The position numbers and the translations under genes are program-made. The notes beneath the pieces are model-generated. The model was not told the DNA's origin and searched no databases. It was given only the letters and a program-made list of their open reading frames with translations. Shown piece by piece: positions 15,096 through 22,237 of a DNA stretch of 22,239 nt. The stretch is from Nitrososphaerales archaeon. Its GTDB lineage: Archaea; Thermoproteota; Nitrososphaeria; Nitrososphaerales; UBA57. The stretch covers positions 1 to 22,239 of the forward strand of contig JAKUSK010000008.1 of assembly GCA_022449325.1 (NCBI GenBank), given 5' to 3'. Positions within the stretch are counted from its first letter, which is position 1. Each line of letters opens with the position of its first letter.

Positions 15096-16886
15096 ATGAC
15101 AAAAAATATGAAATTTATTACTGTTATTCTTTCTCTACTTTTACTCACTTTTATTCCCCAAGCTATATCACAGTCTCCAGAAGGACTCAATTGGACACAA
15201 CCCGCTTTTGACATTTTTAATTCTGGACATAACCCACAACAGATTATAACCCGTGACAATGTCCACGAAATTGAATTGAAATGGATCTATCAATCACCCG
15301 AAAGACCTGCACCAATTCCTGGAGCACGTATGGCATTTGGAACACATGCACCACCTATTGCTGTCTATGGACTGTTGTATTTTGTTACCGAATCGAACAA
15401 ACTCACGGCTCTCAACACACTAAACGGGGAAGAACTATGGTCATTTCAATACGATCCTGTAGAACTTGCAATCTCTGATGAATGGTCGATGCTTGAAGCA
15501 CAACATTCAATCAGCTTTTTCCATGATTTACTTTGGATGCAGACTAATGACTGCAACATCTTTGGCTTTGATCCATTTACTGGAGAAATAAAAAACGAGA
15601 TATTGGATACGTGTACAGATGTTCCAGGTAATTCAGGAAAATACGTTGGACATTATTCTCCAACATTCTTTGAGACAATAATAATTAGTCGAGTGTCTGC
15701 AGGCGGTGGAGGAGGAAGAAGCTTTGTTGCTGGTTATGATGAATTTAATGGAAGGCTATTATGGCAATGGTTTTCTGTACCACCGAGTGGAGGAGATCCT
15801 GAATGGGATTTTAAAGACGCAGCAAAAGGAAACATAAATCCGTATCCCGGTGATTGGGGAGCAAACAACCTGATTGGCGGCGGTTCTATATTTTCCTTGA
15901 TTGCTGTCGATGAATCTACTGGAATAATTTATTTCCCAACCGGAGCTCCTGCCTTATCTTATGACGCGTCTCTTAGGCCAGGTCCAAACCTTTATGCTAA
16001 TTCAGTCGTTGCTCTCGACGCGAATACTGGTGAAATGATCTGGTACCATCAAACCACTCCTCATGATATCAATGGACACGAGCCTGCTCGTTCATTAATT
16101 CTTGCAAATGCTACAGTTAACGGTGAAGAAAGAAAGGTAATTCTCTCATCCACAAAAGGTGATTATGCATATGTTTTTGACGCTGCAACAGGTGAGCTCT
16201 TACACGATCCTATTAGTTTTGGTGCACAAAAAATCAGCGCCTATAACACAAACCAAGGAAATAATGCCGATATGAATTTATCTCAAGATGTTCTTGAGGG
16301 TCGTGATTATTGTCCCGGTGCTTTTGGAGGCGCTGCAAGCACTTCAGCATTTGCTGATAACACTTTCTTTGTAGCTAGCCAAAACTATTGCTCCAAATTC
16401 AACGTAGGACAAGTTCCTTACAAGGATAAAATAATCAATGGCTTTCAAATCGAACCATCTTTAGCTGGACAGAGCTCAACAGTTCATGCAATCGACGTTT
16501 CTACAGGCCAAATTAAATGGACCTTTCCAATTGAATCTCGATATCAAGGCGGTATAACTGTAAGTGGTGGTGTAGTGTATCTTGTCGATCTTTCTGGAAA
16601 CTTTTATGCACTTGATTCTGAAAACGGCGATGTCTTGAAACAAATTCCTATGAACGGTGCAGGAAACACTGGAGTAACAATTGCATCTGACGCGAACGGC
16701 GATATGCGTTTGTACATCGCAACAGGAGGAAGTAAATCCGGAATCATAACTGCTCTGGGTCTTCCGGAAACTTTAACAACTGAAGACGAAGGAATTTCTC
16801 GACGTGGATTAATAGGATCTATAGCTCTTACTTCTATCGTTGGTTTGTTGTATCTTGCGTTCTTGAGATTTTATAGGAAAAATTAA
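15096..16886 (+). CDS. Secreted, membrane-anchored PQQ-type quinoprotein (eight-bladed propeller), paralogue 1
   Basis: A 596-residue protein with a signal peptide (about 1-25; ATG at 15096 or, better with the promoter, 15108) and a C-terminal membrane anchor (about 571-590, then RFYRKN). The body matches alcohol/methanol-dehydrogenase propellers, with tryptophan-docking repeats such as LTALNTLNGEELWSF, VAGYDEFNGRLLWQW and VVALDANTGEMIWYHQTTPHD. Four cysteines at 153/173 and 406/432 match disulfide spacings of methanol dehydrogenase, but the vicinal Cys-Cys is absent. The canonical metal Glu (GGGGGRSF, 203-210), Asn (PTGAP, 281-285) and catalytic Asp (TPHDINGHE, 321-329) are all replaced. It is probably an extracellular oxidoreductase passing electrons to the divergent cupredoxin. 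The substrate is unknown. Confidence 0.88.
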   Translation: MTKNMKFITVILSLLLLTFIPQAISQSPEGLNWTQPAFDIFNSGHNPQQIITRDNVHEIELKWIYQSPERPAPIPGARMAFGTHAPPIAVYGLLYFVTESNKLTALNTLNGEELWSFQYDPVELAISDEWSMLEAQHSISFFHDLLWMQTNDCNIFGFDPFTGEIKNEILDTCTDVPGNSGKYVGHYSPTFFETIIISRVSAGGGGGRSFVAGYDEFNGRLLWQWFSVPPSGGDPEWDFKDAAKGNINPYPGDWGANNLIGGGSIFSLIAVDESTGIIYFPTGAPALSYDASLRPGPNLYANSVVALDANTGEMIWYHQTTPHDINGHEPARSLILANATVNGEERKVILSSTKGDYAYVFDAATGELLHDPISFGAQKISAYNTNQGNNADMNLSQDVLEGRDYCPGAFGGAASTSAFADNTFFVASQNYCSKFNVGQVPYKDKIINGFQIEPSLAGQSSTVHAIDVSTGQIKWTFPIESRYQGGITVSGGVVYLVDLSGNFYALDSENGDVLKQIPMNGAGNTGVTIASDANGDMRLYIATGGSKSGIITALGLPETLTTEDEGISRRGLIGSIALTSIVGLLYLAFLRFYRKN

Positions 16887-16902
16887 TGCTATTAATTTTT
16901 CC
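16876..16902. terminator. Perfect 12-bp hairpin over the quinoprotein 1 stop codon
   Basis: GGAAAAATTAAT and ATTAATTTTTCC pair fully around a GCT loop. The TAA stop (16884-16886) lies in the left arm and the right arm is U-rich, so the element could end or stabilise the quinoprotein 1 transcript before the next promoter. Confidence 0.5.
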
Positions 16903-16932
16903 AAAAAAGAACGTATTAATTATTAATATTCT

Positions 16933-16950
16933 CCAAAAAGTTAATATATA
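16933..16950 (+). promoter_or_regulatory. BRE plus TATA box for quinoprotein 2
   Basis: A purine-rich BRE-like CCAAAAAG directly precedes TTAATATATA. The TATA centre is about 25 nt before the ATG at 16971, matching leaderless archaeal spacing. It gives the second propeller its own promoter despite lying only 84 bp behind the first. Confidence 0.6.
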
Positions 16951-16970
16951 TCAACACTATTAATAATTTA

Positions 16971-19900
16971 ATGAAAATTATTAACCTCGCTACATTATTC
17001 ATGTTAATATTACTCATCCCCTCCATCTCCATCTTTCAGGTTACAGCCCAGATGGACGAAGGTCTTAACTGGGAGCATCCAGCATTTGATCGAACCAATA
17101 CCGGTTTTAGTCCACAAACACAAATTACAAAGGACAACATTAACGATTTAGAATTACAATGGTCATTCCAAGTTCCTGGATATTGGGGAAGTGGAGCAGG
17201 AATACCTGGTGAAGTTATATTAATCGAGGGACATGCAGGTCATGATCATAGTGCCCATGGCGAGGGTGGTTTTAATTTTGAAGTACCTCATGTACCAACT
17301 GGCGTACAAACCGTACCACTTGTTGTAAACGGCATTGTTTACATAGCCAGTGAATTCAACGTTCTCTTTGCACTAAATGCAGAGACCAGCGAACAAATTT
17401 GGCGTTTTGCTGCACCAATTGGCTCATTTGATGACAAGGATTGGTGGGCTCGAGTATACGCCCAACATAGCATCGATTATTTTGACGATAAAGTTTGGAT
17501 GCAAGCTAGTGATTGTACAGTATACGGATTAGACCCAATGACTGGTGAAGTGTTGGTTAACATTCCTGATACATGTAAAGACATTCCAGGTAACACCGGA
17601 ATATATTGGGGAAGTTTTGCTCCAATCGAATACAATAATCTTATTATTACACGACCTACTGGAGGCGGAGGCTTCACAGGGGAACGTGGATTCATTTCTG
17701 CTTATGATAAAGATAGCGGAGAACTTGTATGGAGATGGCTAACAGTTCCGCCTACAGGCAATGAAGAGAACTGGGCAGCTGATTTAGTTTCTCTCGGTAA
17801 CCTTGACAATTATCCTTGGGACTGGGGAAAATGTGAACCAGTAGAACACGCTGGACACGGTGGACACGGCGAAGAAGAAGATGGACACGAAGAACACGGA
17901 GAAGATAATAACGCAGAATTACTTGCAATCATGACTGAGATATCAGAACAAGTTCATGAATTTGAGGAAAATGCTGCTGAATTAGGAGTCGCTAACGATG
18001 AAATCACAGAAATACTTCATGAAATCGAAGAACATGTAGAAGAAATCGCACACGAAATTGAACATCCTCACGGAGGAGATCTAATTGAAATGATTCATGT
18101 AGTAGAAGAACATTTACACGAACTCGAGGAAATTGTATCTGATCATGGATTACATGCAATACTTGGTGGAATAGAACATGCCATCGAGGAATTCGAAGCA
18201 CATAAAGCTGAAGGACATGGTGGACATGGTGGACACGGCGAAGAAGGTGAAGGACACAAAGAACACGGCGAAGAAGGTGAAGGACACAAAGAACACGGCG
18301 AAGAAGGTGAAGGACATGGCGGACACGGTGAAGAAGAAGGCGGACACGGTGGACATGGCGGACACGGAGACGGAGCCGATGAAATTAATTATCTAACAGC
18401 CGACGAATTACGATTACTTGCAATGGTAACTGGAATAACAGTAAACATTCATGACTTCGAGGAAAATGCTGCTGAATTAGGAGTCGCTAATGACGAAATG
18501 ATGGAAATCATTCATGAAATCGAAGAACGCCTAGACGACATTACACGCGACATTCAATCTAATTTCTTTGCAAAAGAAAGACTAGATGAACTTATGCATG
18601 AAGTAGAAGAACATATCCACGAACTTGAGGAATCAGTATCTGACGAGGGATTAGTTTCAATACTTGGTGATATCGAAGAAGGCATCGAGGAATTCGAGGC
18701 TTTTGAATTAGCACCACCTGAAGAAGCACGTACCAGAGAATTACTTGCAATCATGACTGTAGTCGCTGAACACGTTCATGAATTAGAAGAAAAACTTGCA
18801 GAACTGGGACTTGAAAGCGATGAAATCACAGAAATACTTCACGTAATCGAAGAAAATGTAGATGACGTTGAACACCAAGTTGTACATCCTCACGGTGCCG
18901 ATCTACTTGGACTTATGCATGAAGTAGAAGAACATTTACACGAACTCGAGGAGATTGTATCTGACGAGGAAGTCCATGCAATAATTGAGGAATTAGAACA
19001 CGGCATTCATGAATTCGAAGAACGTTTTGCAGTTGATGACGCTGGACACGGTGGACATGGCGGACACGGTGGACACGGCGAAGAAGGTGAAGGACACAAA
19101 GGACACGGCGAAGAAGGAGATCATGACGGATCATTACTCGGAATCATAGCTGAAATCGAACACGGTGTTCATGAATTCGAGGAAAAACTTGCAGAACTGG
19201 GACTTGAAAGCGATGAAATCACAGAAATACTTCAGGTAATCGAAGAACATATACACGAAATGGAAGGAGAAATTGAAGCTGGACACCATGACCATCTAAT
19301 GGAAATACTTCATGAAATCGAAGAACACGTTCACGAACTCGAGGAATCAGTATCTGACCATGAATTACATGCAATACTTGGTGGAATAGAACATGCCATC
19401 GAGGAATTCGAAGCACATGAAGCTGAAGAACACGCAGGACATGGCGGACACGGTGAAGAAGAAGAAGATGGACACGAAGGACACGGACATGGCGGACACG
19501 ATGATCACGCAGAAGGCCTTCATGATTGTAATTGGATTGGAGGAGGAAGTGTATGGACTCTTATTGCATTAGATGAAGATACGGGAGACATATTCTTTAC
19601 AACAAATGCTCCTACCCCTGACGTTCCTGGCGACATGCGACCAGGACCAAATCTCTTCACATCATCGGTCATATCCTTAAACGCAAATACTGGTGAAATG
19701 AACTGGTACTATCAAATCGTAACTCATGATGTATATTATCACGAATCTCGTTGGACTACAATCCTTGCTGACATTGAATCAAATGGTAGCACTAAGAAAG
19801 CAGTTATTGTAGGCGCAAAGACAAACTTAGTTCATGTTCTTGATGCAACTACAGGAAAACCGATCTACGAATCAATTCGTGTAGGACCTCCTGCAGTTAA

Positions 19901-20594
19901 CACAGTAAATGCTGACATGGGCAACGACGCCAACATGGAACTTTCTCAAGGTGATTTAGTTGGTCAACAAGTATGTCCTGGATTCCAGGGAGGCATTGAT
20001 GCAGCCCCTGCATTTGCACATAATACAATTTACGTTGTAACTCAAACCTTCTGTACTTCCTTCATAGAAGAATCAGGAGCTCCATTCAAAGATGGAGAAG
20101 CTAATATATTCCATCACGTCGCTGGACCTATTTACTTTGATTCATTCCACGTTGGTAACTCCTCATTGTACGCTATCGACGCATCAAACGGACGAGTCAA
20201 ATGGGTCTACGAAATGGAAAACCGAAATCAATACGGTGCTGTTACAACCAGTGGAGGCATAGTATTCGTTCCTGATAGAATGGGAATAATCCATGCAGTC
20301 GACGAAGAAACCGGCGAACTTCTTAGAAAATTCACCACAGGTGGATTGGGAGGAGCTGGCGTTTCAATAGGTTCTAATGCAAGAGGACAAGCAACACTCT
20401 TCCTTACAAGTGGAGGTGCAGGTGAATTTGGTCAAAGAACTACAGGAGTACTCCAAGCTTGGGCATTACCTGAAGACTATGTAGCTGAAGTACCTACATC
20501 AGATACAGGCCCAGATACACTCGCTCTTACTGCATTGGGAATTGCCATTTTAGCAATTGGCTACTCAGTATATATCACTAGAAAGAATCAGTGA
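16971..20594 (+). CDS. Secreted PQQ-type quinoprotein with giant His/Glu-rich insert, paralogue 2
   Basis: A 1207-residue protein: signal peptide (about 1-26), propeller part 1 (to about 287), an insert of about 565 residues (288-853), propeller part 2 (to about 1175) and a C-terminal membrane anchor (about 1181-1200). Removing the insert leaves about 640 residues, close to the paralogue. The join is exact: DNYPWDWG before and NWIGGGSVW after match NPYPGDWG and NNLIGGGSIF in paralogue 1. All four paralogue cysteines are kept; the only extra ones are C288 and C853 at the insert edges. The metal Glu, Asn and catalytic Asp positions are replaced here too (ERGF at 238-241, TTNAP at 877-881, THDVYYHE at 918-925). 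A second small His loop lies at 87-99. It is likely an extracellular, metal-loaded redox or binding protein. Confidence 0.88.
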   Translation: MKIINLATLFMLILLIPSISIFQVTAQMDEGLNWEHPAFDRTNTGFSPQTQITKDNINDLELQWSFQVPGYWGSGAGIPGEVILIEGHAGHDHSAHGEGGFNFEVPHVPTGVQTVPLVVNGIVYIASEFNVLFALNAETSEQIWRFAAPIGSFDDKDWWARVYAQHSIDYFDDKVWMQASDCTVYGLDPMTGEVLVNIPDTCKDIPGNTGIYWGSFAPIEYNNLIITRPTGGGGFTGERGFISAYDKDSGELVWRWLTVPPTGNEENWAADLVSLGNLDNYPWDWGKCEPVEHAGHGGHGEEEDGHEEHGEDNNAELLAIMTEISEQVHEFEENAAELGVANDEITEILHEIEEHVEEIAHEIEHPHGGDLIEMIHVVEEHLHELEEIVSDHGLHAILGGIEHAIEEFEAHKAEGHGGHGGHGEEGEGHKEHGEEGEGHKEHGEEGEGHGGHGEEEGGHGGHGGHGDGADEINYLTADELRLLAMVTGITVNIHDFEENAAELGVANDEMMEIIHEIEERLDDITRDIQSNFFAKERLDELMHEVEEHIHELEESVSDEGLVSILGDIEEGIEEFEAFELAPPEEARTRELLAIMTVVAEHVHELEEKLAELGLESDEITEILHVIEENVDDVEHQVVHPHGADLLGLMHEVEEHLHELEEIVSDEEVHAIIEELEHGIHEFEERFAVDDAGHGGHGGHGGHGEEGEGHKGHGEEGDHDGSLLGIIAEIEHGVHEFEEKLAELGLESDEITEILQVIEEHIHEMEGEIEAGHHDHLMEILHEIEEHVHELEESVSDHELHAILGGIEHAIEEFEAHEAEEHAGHGGHGEEEEDGHEGHGHGGHDDHAEGLHDCNWIGGGSVWTLIALDEDTGDIFFTTNAPTPDVPGDMRPGPNLFTSSVISLNANTGEMNWYYQIVTHDVYYHESRWTTILADIESNGSTKKAVIVGAKTNLVHVLDATTGKPIYESIRVGPPAVNTVNADMGNDANMELSQGDLVGQQVCPGFQGGIDAAPAFAHNTIYVVTQTFCTSFIEESGAPFKDGEANIFHHVAGPIYFDSFHVGNSSLYAIDASNGRVKWVYEMENRNQYGAVTTSGGIVFVPDRMGIIHAVDEETGELLRKFTTGGLGGAGVSIGSNARGQATLFLTSGGAGEFGQRTTGVLQAWALPEDYVAEVPTSDTGPDTLALTALGIAILAIGYSVYITRKNQ
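18150..19418 (+). repeat. Dispersed identical copies in the insert (53- and 54-bp pairs)
   Basis: A 54-bp block is identical at 18150-18203 and 19365-19418 (encoding HAILGGIEHAIEEFEAH), and a 53-bp block is identical at 18789-18841 and 19182-19234 (encoding EKLAELGLESDEITEIL). Synonymous positions are unchanged, so modules were exchanged recently rather than kept alike by selection on protein alone. Confidence 0.88.
18237..18326 (+). repeat. Three tandem 30-bp units inside quinoprotein 2
   Basis: Two identical 30-bp units (18237-18266 and 18267-18296) each encode GEEGEGHKEH. A third, altered unit (18297-18326) follows, and a further copy with one change lies at 19077-19106. Nucleotide identity in the first two units points to recent slippage or unequal crossover. 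There are no spacers, so this is not a CRISPR array. Confidence 0.9.
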
Positions 20595-20618
20595 AAGAAT
20601 AGTTCGAATTAAATGCAA

Positions 20619-20642
20619 CCACGTTAATTGTAATTAACGTGG
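20619..20642. promoter_or_regulatory. Palindrome at the quinoprotein 2 / Vgb-like junction
   Basis: CCACGTTAATT and AATTAACGTGG form a perfect 11-bp inverted repeat around GT. The GTG start used for the next gene (20639) falls inside the right arm. If translation begins at the in-frame TTG at 20651 instead, the palindrome is wholly intergenic and overlaps a TATA-like TTAATTGTAATTA at the right distance. It could be an operator, a terminator hairpin or both. Confidence 0.5.
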
Positions 20643-22072
20643 CATTTACTTTGAAATTTATATTTCTTCTCCTGATTTTTTTCCTAGGATTTCTAGTAGA
20701 ACCTAGCTTTGCTCAGGAAAGTCCGATAACAGAATTTAACATTCCTACAAATGGTACATTCATCAATCCGTTTGCAATAACTGCTCACAATAATGACATA
20801 TGGTTCACACAAAGACTCAATCCATCAATCGTACATTTTGATGCGGAAACATCTAACTTCACTACGTACCACATCTATCCGCCTGAAGAACGCTATTTCT
20901 ATCAGGAGACAATTCAAATGTGGGGGATCATAGTAGGCCCTGACGGATTGGTATGGTTTACTGACGCGACCGAGAATAAGATAAGAACTCTGGATCCCAA
21001 AACAGGTGAATTAAATGAATTCCTTCAGCTCGAAGATGACTCATTGCCTTGGGATTTGAAATTCGATAGCGACGGAACCCTTTGGTTCACGGAATTTGGA
21101 CGCAGCTTACTTACTAGCGTAAATCCAAACGACGTTAATTCCTTGACGGAATATCGTATCCCTTCAAACATATCCAGCCCAAGTTATTTTGAATTTGATA
21201 ACAGTGGAAATATCTGGCTTGTTGAATCAGGTCCTGGAATTCTCACAAAGTTTGACACTGACAAAAAAGAATTCACGCAATTCTTGCTGCCTAGCGACGG
21301 TGTAGGTAGTGAGACTGTTAATCCAATTGGAATTGCAATAGACAACCAAGGAAACATTTGGTATAGCCAATTTAGAACTAGTCTTATTGGAAAATTTAAT
21401 CCAAATACAGAAGAAATTACGGAATATGCAACTGGAACTCTTACTGCAGGCACTTACCAAATAATCAGCGACAAGGATGGCAACATATGGACCACGCAGT
21501 TCAGAGCTGATAGACTCATCAAAATCTCTCCCGAAACTAATTCAATATCAGAATTCAAAATTCCAACTGACAATACATTCACCCAAACATTGACTTCCGA
21601 CTCTGAAGGGAACATATGGTTCGTGGAACGAAACGAAAACAAAATTGGATTCTTCAATTCCAAAGTTCCAGAACCAACAACTATCATTTTTGATTCAAGT
21701 AAACTTGTTGTAAGTAGACCTGAATCAACCACAGCAAAATTTGACTTATCTTCAGAGATAGATGTCTTCTTCCTTGCACGTGGAAATGAACGAGTTACGG
21801 GAATTCTGGATGGAATAATTATAGAGTTTACACCATCTCACACAGATCCTTCAGAAATGACTTCTGTATCCTACTCTATTCAGGCTTCTAGAAGCCTTCC
21901 TGCAGGAATATATCACCTGACGATAGGCGCTGCGACAATGGACCTAAGCTATTACACTGGTTCATTTGTAGAAATTGAAGTATCCACAGGGCTTACTGAC
22001 CCTATATTCCTATTTGGTGTCTCTGTATGCCTGCTCTCTGCCTTTCTTGTCTTAAGAAAATCACGCGTCTAA
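20639..22072 (+). CDS. Surface-anchored Vgb/SMP-30-type beta-propeller protein
   Basis: A 477-residue protein (473 if the TTG at 20651 is the start) with a signal peptide ending near SFAQE, six to seven propeller repeats (about 30-345), an Ig-like domain (about 350-450) and a C-terminal membrane anchor (PIFLFGVSVCLLSAFLVL). Repeats follow the virginiamycin B lyase/NHL pattern, for example GLVWFTDATENKIRTLDP, GNIWYSQFRTSLIGKFNP and GNIWFVERNENKIGFFN. No His appears in the repeat positions where I would expect the lyase catalytic histidines, so streptogramin lyase activity is unlikely. The topology copies that of both quinoproteins upstream (signal, propeller, C-terminal anchor), so it probably works at the same surface, perhaps as a lactonase-like or binding partner. 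Confidence 0.82.
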   Translation: MAFTLKFIFLLLIFFLGFLVEPSFAQESPITEFNIPTNGTFINPFAITAHNNDIWFTQRLNPSIVHFDAETSNFTTYHIYPPEERYFYQETIQMWGIIVGPDGLVWFTDATENKIRTLDPKTGELNEFLQLEDDSLPWDLKFDSDGTLWFTEFGRSLLTSVNPNDVNSLTEYRIPSNISSPSYFEFDNSGNIWLVESGPGILTKFDTDKKEFTQFLLPSDGVGSETVNPIGIAIDNQGNIWYSQFRTSLIGKFNPNTEEITEYATGTLTAGTYQIISDKDGNIWTTQFRADRLIKISPETNSISEFKIPTDNTFTQTLTSDSEGNIWFVERNENKIGFFNSKVPEPTTIIFDSSKLVVSRPESTTAKFDLSSEIDVFFLARGNERVTGILDGIIIEFTPSHTDPSEMTSVSYSIQASRSLPAGIYHLTIGAATMDLSYYTGSFVEIEVSTGLTDPIFLFGVSVCLLSAFLVLRKSRV

Positions 22073-22237
22073 ATACTTGCTCAAAGATTTCAGCATCTTC
22101 TTATGCTTCATCTCATCCTGATCAATTGATTGAAGCAAGGCACGGACTGCTGGATGACTGGTTTTGACCAATTTCGTCATCAACTGTTCACTAGCATTTT
22201 CTTCTTCCTCTATCATCTGTTTCAGGTATTTCTTTAA
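22061..22237 (-). CDS. C-terminal part of a ferritin-like helical protein (partial at right edge)
   Basis: A minus-strand frame is open from the right edge to a TGA at 22063-22061 and gives 58 C-terminal residues beginning LKKYLKQMIEEEENASEQLM. A helical segment ending SIDQDEMKHKKMLKSLSKYL carries an ExxH (EMKH), the pattern of di-iron ferritin-like/rubrerythrin helices, preceded by a Glu-rich helix. Its last 12 bases overlap the end of the convergent propeller gene. The N-terminal helices are outside the window, so iron binding cannot be confirmed. Confidence 0.6.
   Translation of the reverse strand, partial: LKKYLKQMIEEEENASEQLMTKLVKTSHPAVRALLQSIDQDEMKHKKMLKSLSKYLDA

Larger units (their letters stand above)
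17832..19529 (+). repeat. In-gene insert: four helical modules plus His-Gly-Glu tracts
   Basis: Residues 288-853 of quinoprotein 2. Four related acidic helical modules of about 95-100 residues start near residues 316, 481, 589 and 721. They share patterns such as LLAIMT, EFEENAAELG or ELEEKLAELG, EITEILHEIEEHV, HELEEIVSD and GIEHAIEEFEA. His/Gly/Glu tracts at about 293-312, 414-475, 688-719 and 817-850 separate them, except between modules 2 and 3, which are joined by a short APPEEARTR linker. Histidines fall at i, i+3/i+4 steps with Glu, suggesting many surface metal sites. One cysteine lies at each end. Confidence 0.9.

Noticed and set aside
18237..18326. Possible CRISPR array from regular 30-bp repeats
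   Set aside because: The units are directly tandem with no spacers, stay in frame and encode GEEGEGHKEH within a larger coding repeat.
18004..18754. Antisense and alternate-frame open stretches within the quinoprotein 2 insert (for example 18150-18365 and 18178-18396)
   Set aside because: They are by-products of the repeat composition and translate to low-complexity peptides; the +1207-residue frame explains the region.
16971..20594. Reading quinoprotein 2 as two separate genes plus a repeat protein
   Set aside because: The frame is uninterrupted, both halves align to one paralogue at adjacent positions, and only one signal peptide and one C-terminal anchor exist.
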